A DNA stretch of 39,130 bases from assembly GCA_963575655.1 (NCBI GenBank), contig CAUYTY010000185.1, positions 1-39,130 of the forward strand, written 5' to 3'. A program made the translations under genes and the position numbers. Shown in pieces: positions 1-8,662 of the stretch; position 1 is the first letter of the stretch; every line of letters begins with the position of its first letter. Source of the DNA: Gammaproteobacteria bacterium (GTDB lineage: Bacteria; Pseudomonadota; Gammaproteobacteria; CAIRSR01). The notes below the pieces were generated by a model that saw nothing but the letters and a program-made list of their open reading frames with translations, was not told where the DNA came from and did no database searches.

Positions 1-1
1 G

Positions 2-244
2 AGGAAGTCTTCGCAAATTATGCGTAATCATTTTATGGTGGCTTTGCTATATTTTGTGCCGGATGTCCTCTTGGCTGCCAAACCAGAACTCAAAGCCGGC
101 GACCTAGAGATCACCAGCAAGGCTGGTGAGGTCACCATCGCAGGTACCGTTGATGACGGAAGGCAGTTATACAACATCGCCGATACCGCGCAGAAAGTCC
201 CCGGTGTGAAGTGGATCGTTAACGAGATGTACCCGAAGAAGTAA
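2..244 (+). CDS. BON-domain protein, probably C-terminal part
   Basis: The last ~50 residues read like the end of a BON domain: an acidic/hydrophobic strand, a TIAGTV-type turn, then an alpha helix ending in a VPGVKWIVNEMY-type motif (compare the family's GVxxVxN ending). BON domains are small periplasmic or membrane-associated modules found in OsmY-like stress proteins and in outer-membrane proteins. The frame is open to the left edge of the window, so the ATG at 20 may not be the true start and the gene is probably cut by the window. The first residues after that ATG are hydrophobic but do not form a clean signal peptide. A short hairpin follows the stop. Confidence 0.55.
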   Translation, partial: RKSSQIMRNHFMVALLYFVPDVLLAAKPELKAGDLEITSKAGEVTIAGTVDDGRQLYNIADTAQKVPGVKWIVNEMYPKK

Positions 245-254
245 TCCGATGTAG

Positions 255-280
255 CCGAGGGGGAAAGTATCCCCACTCGG
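255..280 (+). terminator. Hairpin after BON gene
   Basis: A stem of CCGAG/CTCGG extended by GGGGA/TCCCC lies 11 bases after the BON stop codon. There is no clear T-run behind it, so it is only a weak candidate for an intrinsic terminator. Confidence 0.35.
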
Positions 281-446
281 CCAGCAAATCCCTGATATTC
301 AAACGTAGTACCTCAACGATAATTCTCAGTATATTTTCATCCACTCCCCGCTTTGTCCTCCCGAATTGCCGGCTGACGCACCCGTTGTCATCGACGTGTC
401 ATAAAAAGCGTCTATCTTTTTGCAAATTCTCTCACCTACGCCTTCC

Positions 447-3400
447 ATGAACCTTTCTGCCACTGCTCTACCCTCAGGCGCCAGTCGCCGATCCTGTGTG
501 CTTCCCGTTCACACCACCGTGCCTGGTCGTGCCCGTTTCAAGATTGTCGGCCTGCGCCGCTCCAAGCAATTCAAGGTCATGCTGGAAGAGCGCCTGAGCA
601 GCCGCCAAGAGGTACTGATGGTGGTGGCCAATCCCCTGACCGGGAGTCTGCTGGTGGTCTATCACTCAGCGGCACGGCTGGAAGAGGTCATCGTATTGGT
701 GGAGCATGTGGTGCGCACCCAGATCCCATCTCCGCCACCGGAATGGTCCACCTCGCCCTTGCCCAAGCCGGAATCGATATCGTCCCCAAAACCGGACTGG
801 GACCTCTCTTCCTTGTTTTCTTCGTTGCGTGCCCTGCTGCACTGGGAGTTTTTGTCCTCCCTGCTCGATTGGGTGCCCTCTCGCTCCCGTCCAGCCCCGC
901 GCGCGCTCGCCGCAACGCAGGACTCCCGCCCATGGCACTTGATGGAAACCGATGATGTCCTCCATCACTGGGGCGTTCTGCCCAGCCACGGTTACTCCGC
1001 CGCCGACGCACGGGCAGCCATGCTGCGTTATGGGACCAACGCCTTGCCGCCGCCGGAGTCACGTTCCGCCTTGGCAATCTTCGCCGGCCAGTTCCAGAGC
1101 CTACCGGTAGCATTACTCGGCGTTTCTGCTGCGGTTTCGGCCGTCACCGGTGGAATTATTGATGCCGCCGTGCTCCTCACGGCGGTGCTCATCAACGCCA
1201 CCATCGGTTTCGTCACCGAGAGCCAGGCCGAACGTACCGTCAATTCCTTGGTGGTGACCCACCACAAGATCGCATCGTTACTACGAGAGGGGCGGATCAT
1301 AGAGGTCGAAGTGGAGGCAGTTGTCCCTGGGGACATCATGGCCCTCACCCCCGGCAATTATGTCTGCGCCGATGCCCGTCTTTTGGAGGTAAACAACTTA
1401 TCGGTGGACGAGTCCGCCCTGACCGGTGAGAGTCTGCCGGTACGCAAGGCATTGGAGCGGCTGACAGGCACCACCGTGCCACTCGGAGATCGGGTGAACA
1501 TGGTCTACATGGGGACTACCGTCACCGGCGGCAGTGGCGTGGCGGTGGTGGTGGCAACGGCTACCTCTACCGAAATCGGACGCATCCAGCAATTGCTCGA
1601 TACCACCCATTCCCCCGAGACCCCGATGGAACGCCAATTGGAGGAGATCGGCAACCAGTTGGTCATGGCGTGCGGGGCGGTTTGCATCGCGGTGTTCGGA
1701 CTGGGTCTGCTGCGTGGTCACCCCTTTCTGGAGATCCTCAAAGGGTCGATTTCACTCGCCGTAGGGGCGGTACCCGAGGGCCTCCCAACGGTGGCCACGA
1801 CCACACTGGCCCTGGGTGTGGCGGAAATGCGCCGTCACCATGTCCTTGTCCGTCAGATGGATGCCGTAGAAAGCCTGGGGGCGGTCCAGGTGATCTGTCT
1901 GGACAAAACCGGGACACTCACCCTCAACCGAATGTCGGTGGTGGGTCTACGCGTGGGGGGGCAATCGGTTCGGTTGCGCCACGGACGTTTCAGCGTCGGG
2001 CGGGAGTCTATCGACCCGCGCGCCTATGAAGGGCTACGCCATTTGTTGCGTACGGTGGCCCTCTGTAATGACGTGGACGTGGAAATAAACGATGGCGAGG
2101 GTGCGCCGCCAACCCTCAAGGGTTCGCCTACCGAAATGGCGCTGGTGTGGGCCGGGTTGGAAGCGGGTCTGGATGTCGCGGCGTTGCGTACCGCGCACCC
2201 ACGTTTGGCAGTGGCGTACCGTTCGGAGGGGCGCAACTACATGGCGACCGTCCACAGTAGCGAGGGAGGCGCCCGCCATGTGGCCATCAAAGGTAGCCCG
2301 AGCGAAGTCTTGACGATGTGCCGGAGCGTTCTACGTAATGGTACCCGTCAGCCCCTGACGGATACCGAACGTGCGGCGTTGCTAGCTGCAAACGAAGACA
2401 TGGCGGGAGAGGGGTTACGTGTCCTGGGGGTGGCCTACGGCGATCTGGCCCCCGATGAATCCTCCGAGTCTCTGGGAGGAAAATTGGTATGGTTGGGACT
2501 GGTCGCCATGGCCGATCCAACCCGCGAGGGGATGCGCGAGTTGATCGGGCAGTTCCACCAGGCGGGCATTGATACCGTGATGATCACCGGCGACCAGAGC
2601 GCCACCGCCTATGCCATCGGCAAGGAACTTCACCTCGCCCGTAACGGCCATGTCGAGATTTTGGATTCCTCCCACCTCGAACAGGTAAACCCCGAGGTCC
2701 TGGCCGCCTTGGCCCAGCATGTGAATGTCTTTGCCCGGGTCAGTCCCGCCAATAAGCTACAGATCGTTCAGGCCCTACAACGCTCTGGCCAAGTGGTGGC
2801 AATGACGGGAGATGGTATCAACGATGGCCCGGCACTCAAGGCCGCCAACATCGGGGTAGCCATGGGCGGTACCGGCACCGATGCCGCCCGCGCCGTAGCC
2901 GGTGTGGTACTGGAAGACGACAACCTCAATACGCTGATTCACGGCATCGCCCAAGGCCGTACTATATACAGCAATATCCGTAAGTCGCTACGGTTTTTGT
3001 TGTCGACCAACTTCAGCGAGATCCTGGTGATGCTCGGCGCCATCAGCACCGGCCTAGGGATTCCACTCAACACCATGCAACTTTTATGGATTAATTTGTT
3101 GAGTGATATCTTTCCGGGGCTGGCCCTGGCGGCGGAACCAGCGGAACCGGAGGTCATGGCACGTCCGCCGCGTAACCCAGCAGAGCCCATCCTGCGCCGC
3201 GAAGATTTGATTAAGGTTGGTATTGATGGCGGCGTCATCAGCGCCGCAGCCTTGGGTGCTTACGGCTATGGCGTCGCCCGCTATGGCATCGGTCCCCAGG
3301 CGAGTACGCTGGCCTTTTCCGCGTTGACCACCGCTCAACTTCTACACGCCCTCAGTTGCCGCTCGGAGGTCCACAGCCTCTACGAGATGCGTGCCTTACC

Positions 3401-3638
3401 TCCCAATGGTTGGTTACAACTGGCATTGGGCGGATCGATGGCGATACAAGGCTTGGCGTTGACCCTACCCCCACTACGCAATCTACTCGGTTTGGCACCG
3501 GTAAGCATCGTCGATCTATTGGTGGCCGGGGCGGGGGCGACGCTACCGTTGTTTGTTATTGAGGGCCTCAAGCACCTCAACCATTCTTCTTCCGACCTTC
3601 TCCTGCCGGGGGGAAAGTTGGAGGAAGTCTTGGCGTAG
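447..3638 (+). CDS. P-type cation-transporting ATPase (P2-like) with HMA-like N-terminus
   Basis: Inner-membrane ATP-driven cation pump of about 1063 aa. Order seen: a ~70-residue N-terminal segment (about residues 20-90) resembling a degenerate heavy-metal-associated fold with no CxxC metal site; a proline/serine-rich linker; a cation-ATPase N motif (about 168-240); the actuator TGES (about 326); PEGLP in a membrane helix (about 443); the phosphorylation site DKTGT (Asp about 486); TGDGIND (about 788); and a C-terminal block of membrane helices. PEGLP is typical of the P2 (Ca2+/SERCA-like) group rather than the CPC heavy-metal pumps, so the ion cannot be assigned. An in-frame TTG lies at 420, but ATG 447 is preferred. 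Neither has a good Shine-Dalgarno sequence. The metK-like gene follows after 60 bases. Confidence 0.9.
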   Translation: MNLSATALPSGASRRSCVLPVHTTVPGRARFKIVGLRRSKQFKVMLEERLSSRQEVLMVVANPLTGSLLVVYHSAARLEEVIVLVEHVVRTQIPSPPPEWSTSPLPKPESISSPKPDWDLSSLFSSLRALLHWEFLSSLLDWVPSRSRPAPRALAATQDSRPWHLMETDDVLHHWGVLPSHGYSAADARAAMLRYGTNALPPPESRSALAIFAGQFQSLPVALLGVSAAVSAVTGGIIDAAVLLTAVLINATIGFVTESQAERTVNSLVVTHHKIASLLREGRIIEVEVEAVVPGDIMALTPGNYVCADARLLEVNNLSVDESALTGESLPVRKALERLTGTTVPLGDRVNMVYMGTTVTGGSGVAVVVATATSTEIGRIQQLLDTTHSPETPMERQLEEIGNQLVMACGAVCIAVFGLGLLRGHPFLEILKGSISLAVGAVPEGLPTVATTTLALGVAEMRRHHVLVRQMDAVESLGAVQVICLDKTGTLTLNRMSVVGLRVGGQSVRLRHGRFSVGRESIDPRAYEGLRHLLRTVALCNDVDVEINDGEGAPPTLKGSPTEMALVWAGLEAGLDVAALRTAHPRLAVAYRSEGRNYMATVHSSEGGARHVAIKGSPSEVLTMCRSVLRNGTRQPLTDTERAALLAANEDMAGEGLRVLGVAYGDLAPDESSESLGGKLVWLGLVAMADPTREGMRELIGQFHQAGIDTVMITGDQSATAYAIGKELHLARNGHVEILDSSHLEQVNPEVLAALAQHVNVFARVSPANKLQIVQALQRSGQVVAMTGDGINDGPALKAANIGVAMGGTGTDAARAVAGVVLEDDNLNTLIHGIAQGRTIYSNIRKSLRFLLSTNFSEILVMLGAISTGLGIPLNTMQLLWINLLSDIFPGLALAAEPAEPEVMARPPRNPAEPILRREDLIKVGIDGGVISAAALGAYGYGVARYGIGPQASTLAFSALTTAQLLHALSCRSEVHSLYEMRALPPNGWLQLALGGSMAIQGLALTLPPLRNLLGLAPVSIVDLLVAGAGATLPLFVIEGLKHLNHSSSDLLLPGGKLEEVLA

Positions 3639-3698
3639 TGGCGATTATCCTCTTATTTAAGATTTTATTATCCCATACCCCATACAAAGAAAGGCACC

Positions 3699-4889
3699 AT
3701 GAAAGAAGACTTCATGTTCACCTCCGAGTCAGTTACCGAGGGCCACCCCGACAAACTCTGCGACCAGATCTCGGATGCGATTGTCGATGCCTTGCTGGCC
3801 CAAGACCCCTTTACCAAGGTCCGAGCCGAGGTGGCGGTATCAACGGGGATCCTGTTTATTGCCGCACGTTTTTCCACTCGGGCAAGCGTGGACATCCCCG
3901 AGGTGGCGCGCCAGGTGATCCAGCAGGCGGGTTACGACCGCCCCGATTTCAACGCCAGAAGCAGTGTCATGATGAGCCTGGCCGAACTGCCGCTACCGGA
4001 GCCGGCGCCGGTCCACGAGCGCTATCTTTCCGACGAGGAGATCGAACTCATCCCGGCCCGTGAGCAGGTGACCGTATTCGGTTTTGCCTGCACCCAGACT
4101 GCCGCCCTACTGCCCCTGCCGGTATGGCTCGCCCACCGTCTGATGGCGCGGCTCTCCGATGTTCGGCGGACGCGACAACTTCCCTACTTGGCCCCAGACG
4201 GCAAGGTCCAGGTCGGGGTCTCTTTTCATCATCACCGTCCCCAACGCATCCACAGCATCGCCCTCCTCACCAGCCAGAATGAGGCTGGCCGTCCCAAAGC
4301 GACGGTACTACATGATGAGATTATGGAACTGGTGGTACGCCCGGTGCTTCAAGAGGCTGAAATGCCCGCCGACGAGTACACCCGGATTTTCATCAATCCC
4401 GATGGTCCGATGATTCGCGGTGGCCCGGTCCTCCATTCCGGCCTAACCGGACGCAAGAATGCGGTGGATACCTATGGAGGCTATGCCCCCAACAGTGGAG
4501 CGGCACTCTCTGGCAAGGACCCTGGGCACATCGATCGGGTGGGGGTCTACGCTGCTCGCTACGCTGCGAAAAATGTCGTGGCCGCAGGTCTCGCCGACGA
4601 GTGTGAGGTCCAGATTTCCTACACTATTGGGCTGTCCAAACCGGTCTCGATCCGCGTCAAGACCCACGGTACCGGCAAGATCCCAGACAGTGAAATCGCC
4701 GCGAGGCTCCAAGCCCATTTCGATTTTCGACCCGCTGCCATCGTCCGTCAATTTAATCTGCGAACCCAGACCGCCGACCGTGGCGGGATCTTTTATCGGC
4801 GCCTCGCGGTATTCGGCCAGATGGGGCGGATCGATCTGGAGGCCCCTTGGGAGGCCACCGATAAGGCTGAGGCTCTGGAAAATGGGTAA
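3699..4889 (+). CDS. metK: Divergent S-adenosylmethionine synthetase (MetK-like)
   Basis: Family reaction: ATP plus methionine gives S-adenosylmethionine. At 396 aa it has the usual family length. It keeps the N-terminal TEGHPDK motif (His and Asp of the ATP site), a PDGKVQV segment with its lysine, GLTGRK, SGKD and the VAAGLAD core. Both classical signatures are altered: the GAGDQG loop is replaced by a PAREQVTVFG segment, and GGGAFSGKD reads SGAALSGKD. The Asp in GGPxxDxGLTGRK is replaced (GGPVLHSGLTGRK). It may therefore be a paralogue with changed activity. The start is supported by AGAAAGG about 6 bases upstream. It follows the P-type ATPase gene and may share its transcript. Confidence 0.82.
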   Translation: MKEDFMFTSESVTEGHPDKLCDQISDAIVDALLAQDPFTKVRAEVAVSTGILFIAARFSTRASVDIPEVARQVIQQAGYDRPDFNARSSVMMSLAELPLPEPAPVHERYLSDEEIELIPAREQVTVFGFACTQTAALLPLPVWLAHRLMARLSDVRRTRQLPYLAPDGKVQVGVSFHHHRPQRIHSIALLTSQNEAGRPKATVLHDEIMELVVRPVLQEAEMPADEYTRIFINPDGPMIRGGPVLHSGLTGRKNAVDTYGGYAPNSGAALSGKDPGHIDRVGVYAARYAAKNVVAAGLADECEVQISYTIGLSKPVSIRVKTHGTGKIPDSEIAARLQAHFDFRPAAIVRQFNLRTQTADRGGIFYRRLAVFGQMGRIDLEAPWEATDKAEALENG

Positions 4890-4964
4890 TTCCTACAAAA
4901 TCATGTCGTAACCGTTCACATTCACACCTTACCGCGTCATACCACGCCATTTCCAAGTCCGCCC

Positions 4965-5210
4965 ATGTCAAAATCCTTCAGCTTTCCCCTCCGCGAAACT
5001 CCTACCATGGTCTTAGAACGGGCGCAGCGCACGGCTAAAGATCTCAATGCTACCTTCATGGGAGATCCCTCAAAAGGCATGTTCTCTGGGGGGGGGATTA
5101 CTGGCAATTACCGGATTACCGGCAACAGCATAGATGTCACCATCACCGAAAAACCTTTCATTACTCCATGGCTGCTGGTAGAGCACCAGATCAAGCAATT
5201 TTTTACCTAA
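4965..5210 (+). CDS. Small conserved protein, PHA granule-region-like
   Basis: 81 aa, soluble, no signal peptide. The pattern is an N-terminal strand, a helix (residues ~14-28), then a Gly-rich turn and two strands (GITGNYRITGNSIDVTIT), followed by a C-terminal helix ending at the last residue. This matches the overall layout of the 'polyhydroxyalkanoic acid system' small-protein family (PHA_gran_rgn), but I recognise it only by pattern and the match is uncertain. Its TAA stop directly abuts the ATG of the CorA-like gene at 5211, which implies co-translation in one operon. Confidence 0.6.
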   Translation: MSKSFSFPLRETPTMVLERAQRTAKDLNATFMGDPSKGMFSGGGITGNYRITGNSIDVTITEKPFITPWLLVEHQIKQFFT

Positions 5211-6566
5211 ATGTTGAACACACCTATTGCCGATCACAAGAAAGAGCAATCCGACCTGGCGTTGTTGCTGCAAAAGTATAAATTGCTCACCCACATGCTG
5301 CATAACCAGGAGATACCACGCCATGACCTGGTAGAATCTCTGGTGCGTAAGCAAGGCTTGGCACAACTGCATCAGTCTCTCGAACAGATGGCATCGCTTG
5401 AGATCGCCCATCAGATTGAAACTCTACCACCAGAAGATCAGGTCCTAATCTGGGACCAGGCCCCTGAAGGTAAGAAGGAAGATATCCTGCGAGAAATTCC
5501 GCTTTCCGTATTGTACGTACTGGGAAAACGCGAATTCGAAAAAGAGCGTTCCAGAGTCAAGGTATTCGGCCTCAAAGAAGGACGCCTGTGCGAGATTGAC
5601 ATTGACACCCGGGAAGACTTGGTCTCATCTCATCCCATCTGGATCGACTTGGTAGCTCCTTCCTTTGAGGAACGGGTGTGGGTCGGCGGTTCCTTTGGGA
5701 TTGAACTACCAGATCCGGAGCGGTTGGGTGATCTAGAGTCAAGCGCCCGCTTTTATATCGAAAAGAATGACGATATTCATCTCCATTCCGATTTTCTGCT
5801 CGATCGCAAAGAGATGTCGCGTAGTGTGGCGGTTGCCTTTATTCTGTACAAGAGCATCCTATTTTCTATCCGCCAAGAAGAACTGCCGGTATTCCGGCTC
5901 CAACGTTTACGTGCTCTTTCTAATCCCGGCTATGTTTCCGACTCCATGGATGTCCTGTTAGACCTTTACGCGGCCGACGCGGAATACTCAGCAGAGGCGT
6001 TGGAAGATGTCTATCGCGGCCTGGAAGATGCGGGTAAACAAGTACTCAGCAAACAAGTAACTGACGAGGAAGCGGCCACAATCCTGACGATCGTTGCCCA
6101 TGAAGAGGATCTCAACGGATTGATCCGGAGAAATATGTTGGATACGCGACGCGCAGTTTCGTTTCTAATGCGCAGTCGCCTCCTCAAAGAACAACAAATT
6201 AGAGATGCTCAACAGATTCTACGCGATATCGAGTCAATCGACGGACACACCACCTTTTTGTTCGGCAAGATCAATTTCCTAATGGATGCCACTGTTGGCT
6301 TCATCAACATTAATCAGAACAAAGTCATCAAACGCTTGACAATAGTCAGCGTGGTTTTTATGCCACTCAACGTATTATCAGGCATCGGCGGTATGTCCGA
6401 ATTCTCAGCGATAACTCAGGATATTCCCAAATCCATTTCTTATAGCGCATTTGTCATCGGCCTGGGAATTGTCGGCTGGCTTACTCATCTTCTGTTGCAA
6501 TTTTTCGAGAACCGAGAAATACGCAACACGACCACCTCTTCCCGGAAAAGCGGTAGCGAATCATAA
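5211..6566 (+). CDS. CorA-family transporter with MgtE_N-like N-terminal domain
   Basis: 451 aa inner-membrane divalent-cation channel-type transporter. Residues ~40-110 contain a helical pattern with LPPEDQVLIWDQ and a repeated 'helix-LxxIP' layout resembling the MgtE intracellular N domain. A CorA-type cytoplasmic alpha/beta domain (about 115-210) and a long helical stalk (about 250-375) follow. The C-terminus has two membrane helices, and the loop between them reads GIGGMSEFS where classical CorA has GMN, so the selectivity-filter Asn is a Ser (about residue 394). CorA homologues with this GGMSEF loop form a recognisable subgroup. It starts immediately after the stop of the upstream small gene, suggesting translational coupling. 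Confidence 0.85.
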   Translation: MLNTPIADHKKEQSDLALLLQKYKLLTHMLHNQEIPRHDLVESLVRKQGLAQLHQSLEQMASLEIAHQIETLPPEDQVLIWDQAPEGKKEDILREIPLSVLYVLGKREFEKERSRVKVFGLKEGRLCEIDIDTREDLVSSHPIWIDLVAPSFEERVWVGGSFGIELPDPERLGDLESSARFYIEKNDDIHLHSDFLLDRKEMSRSVAVAFILYKSILFSIRQEELPVFRLQRLRALSNPGYVSDSMDVLLDLYAADAEYSAEALEDVYRGLEDAGKQVLSKQVTDEEAATILTIVAHEEDLNGLIRRNMLDTRRAVSFLMRSRLLKEQQIRDAQQILRDIESIDGHTTFLFGKINFLMDATVGFININQNKVIKRLTIVSVVFMPLNVLSGIGGMSEFSAITQDIPKSISYSAFVIGLGIVGWLTHLLLQFFENREIRNTTTSSRKSGSES

Positions 6567-6610
6567 GTTGACATGATTCACAGAGCCTGTATCTCGCCTG
6601 GGTTACTACC

Positions 6611-6702
6611 TAACTCAAGTTGCCACCTATGCGATGAGAAACGAGAAACCCCTCTCCCGGAGGGAGAGGGGAGAAAAGTGCGCTAGGTGGCAACTCGGGT
6701 TA
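6611..6702. repeat. Palindromic MITE-like repeat, family B copy 1
   Basis: The ends are TAACTCAAGTTGCCACCTA and the near-complement TAGGTGGCAACTCGGGTTA. The middle is a CCCCTCTCCC/GGGAGAGGGG hairpin. Total length is 92 bp. It belongs to a family with six copies in the window. Confidence 0.8.
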
Positions 6703-6778
6703 CCTAACTCAAATCAGCCGTTATTCCGATAGGGATTTCCGGAATAACGATTAAATTGGTCCATGGATGGCAACTGAT

Positions 6779-6947
6779 TAGACACTATCGGAAACCCAAA
6801 ACCTCACCCCCCGACCCTCTCTCCTTAACAGGAGAGAGGGAGATTTTTTGCCTGTTCCGTCGAGGAGTTAAGCATAACAACGGAATAATTCTCCCCCTCT
6901 CCTGTTAAGGAGAGGGGGCTGGGGGGTGAGGTTTCCGATAATGTCTA
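6779..6947. repeat. MITE-like repeat, family A copy 1
   Basis: 169 bp bounded by TA. The ends are TAGACACTATCGGAAACC and GGTTTCCGATAATGTCTA, and two internal CCTCTC(T)CCTTAACAGGAGAG-type hairpins lie between them. There is no coding capacity. It is almost identical (one mismatch by eye) to the copy at 32487-32655. Confidence 0.85.
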
Positions 6948-7076
6948 TTACCTATCTTAAATGCAACCACCAAGCGACTTCTCCAAAAGTCGTAAGCCCC
7001 TTCGATGTAACCACATCTTACCGCCTCCATCTGCTCCAAGATAACTAAGCAACCATCTAATACCAATATCATTTTG

Positions 7077-7193
7077 TAACCCAAGTTGCTACCTATACCT
7101 AACTTACTGACTTTGTGTCGCAGGCACATCCGGTATCTCCACGTAACGGTTTGATTCTTCGTATAACCGGGCTTATAGGCGGCAACTTGGGTT
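7077..7193. repeat. MITE-like repeat, family B copy 2
   Basis: Begins TAACCCAAGTTGCTACCTA and ends with ATAGGCGGCAACTTGGGTT. The middle differs from the other copies, so only the ends define membership. Confidence 0.65.
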
Positions 7194-7217
7194 TTGTAAT
7201 AAAACTGTTACATTCTA

Positions 7218-8623
7218 CAATACCTTCGCCATTAAACTACGGGCTCTGGCAAGTTAACGCGGCCAAGAGAGGCCACCTGCCTGACGATGGCGTCAATGGA
7301 AATTGGCTCAGGGATTTGCGGAAGCCATTTTAAAGTTTCGCGGACATACTTTCCCGCGCGGAACCAAGCCTTGAGGTCAATGATGCTCATGCCGACGAAC
7401 TTGGTTTGTCGCCTCAAGAGATGCGAAACATTGACCATGAAGAAGGCAAGGTTGGCAGCATTGATGGCAGGGCGTTCGTTGACGGACATGAAGTCGTCGA
7501 GCCCCCAGAACTGCTTGGCGTCACGAAAGTTGAACTCGATTTGGAAGCGAAGCGAGTAATAGTCCATCAGCTCATTCCAGGCGAGGGCGAGATCGGAACT
7601 GAAGAGTAGAACATGGGCAGACTTGAGGGTTTTTAGGTTCGTTTTGATGATGATGACGACGTTGAGCAGTTCCGTGAATTTCTTGTGGCGCAAGCTCATC
7701 TGGTAGATGTCGGTACGGAGGTTGTCTTCGACCACGGAGAATTTACGGAAATGCTCGGGAAGCTGGCCGTAGTCGAGGCGAGCGCCATACTTTTTGCGTG
7801 GTCCCCGGCCGGATTGAAGACCCTCGTAGGGGAAATAAAGCGCGGAATCGTGGCGTAGCTTGGAAATGAGATGGAGACCACAGTGTCGGACCAATTGGAC
7901 CCCGGCGTTGTGGCCGAGAGCCCCGTCATAGACGAAGTAGAGCAGCGGGAGGTCGGCGCCGACCAAAACCTGCAGGGCTTGGATCGCGTCCCGTAAGAAT
8001 CGCTGGAATGCCGTCAGTTCTACTTCAGTGCGGACTTGGTTGCGGCTCCCCTTGGGGCGGCCGCGTCCCCGTTTGACGGTTGGCCGGGATGGAGCCGTCG
8101 GAGGTTTTTCCGGAGGGATTACCGGTAGCGTCATCACGGGATAGGACACACGGTCGTTGACCGAGGTCAGCGAGAGGCACAAATGGCATAGGCTGGGAAG
8201 CGGCTTACCGTAAATGGAGGAGAAGAACCGGCCTATCCCATGGGTATGGCGGCCCGCCTTGGGTGTCACCACTTCGTCTGCGGTGAGCAATATCACGCAG
8301 GGAACTCGCATCAGGTGGCGACGGATGAGGTGCCACTGTACTTTTTCCCACGGTATCAGGGTGTTGAAGAAACGCTGGACCGTGCGATAACTGCCGCCGG
8401 CTTCCGTCCAGCGTGAAATACCCAGCATGGTGACCCGCCCCGTCATGGTCAGAAGCGCGGCCACTACACGGGCTAGACGGCGCAAAGTGGTAGCGTTGAG
8501 GCAAGGAGCCAAACACGCCAGAAAAAATAAAAGGTCCATCGGCTCCCCTGCGAGCAGCTGGATTAGTGGCCGCTAAGTATACCCTCTAACTTCCTGTGGT
8601 CATCAAATTTGGCGAACGTATTG
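7218..8623 (-). mobile_element. Complete IS4-type insertion sequence, 1406 bp
   Basis: Terminal inverted repeats CAATACCTTCGCCA (7218-7231) and, on the other strand, CAATACGTTCGCCA (8610-8623) bracket one transposase gene. The 6-bp direct repeat ATTCTA lies immediately outside both ends (7212-7217 and 8624-8629), as expected for a target-site duplication. It is inserted just upstream of the sensory operon that starts near 8663. Confidence 0.85.
7232..8539 (-). CDS. IS4-type DDE transposase
   Basis: 435 aa, intact. It carries the catalytic Asp in LLTADEVV, the second Asp in YFVYDGALGHN, and the YREK signature Y-x2-R-x3-E-x6-K (YSLRFQIEFNFRDAK) with the catalytic Glu. This signature places it in the IS4 superfamily; I cannot name the ISfinder family from memory. 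A basic linker (KRGRGRPKGSRNQ) lies mid-protein. The stop codon begins one base inside the inner edge of the left inverted repeat, as is usual for compact insertion sequences. Confidence 0.9.
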   Translation of the reverse strand: MDLLFFLACLAPCLNATTLRRLARVVAALLTMTGRVTMLGISRWTEAGGSYRTVQRFFNTLIPWEKVQWHLIRRHLMRVPCVILLTADEVVTPKAGRHTHGIGRFFSSIYGKPLPSLCHLCLSLTSVNDRVSYPVMTLPVIPPEKPPTAPSRPTVKRGRGRPKGSRNQVRTEVELTAFQRFLRDAIQALQVLVGADLPLLYFVYDGALGHNAGVQLVRHCGLHLISKLRHDSALYFPYEGLQSGRGPRKKYGARLDYGQLPEHFRKFSVVEDNLRTDIYQMSLRHKKFTELLNVVIIIKTNLKTLKSAHVLLFSSDLALAWNELMDYYSLRFQIEFNFRDAKQFWGLDDFMSVNERPAINAANLAFFMVNVSHLLRRQTKFVGMSIIDLKAWFRAGKYVRETLKWLPQIPEPISIDAIVRQVASLGRVNLPEPVV

Positions 8624-8662
8624 ATTCTAGCGTTATTATGTCTCATAAAATGTTTTAGAGGC

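Larger units (their letters stand above)
6567..7217. other. Gene-free, repeat-filled interval
   Basis: Between the CorA-like gene and the IS4-type element I see no credible gene. The stretch is made of family B copy 1 (6611-6702), a small GTTATTCCG hairpin (about 6719-6747), family A copy 1 (6779-6947) and family B copy 2 (7077-7193). Confidence 0.7.

Noticed and set aside
688..1113. Long - strand frames opposite the P-type ATPase
   Set aside because: Antisense shadows of a well-supported gene; Arg/Gly/Pro-rich with no recognisable domain.
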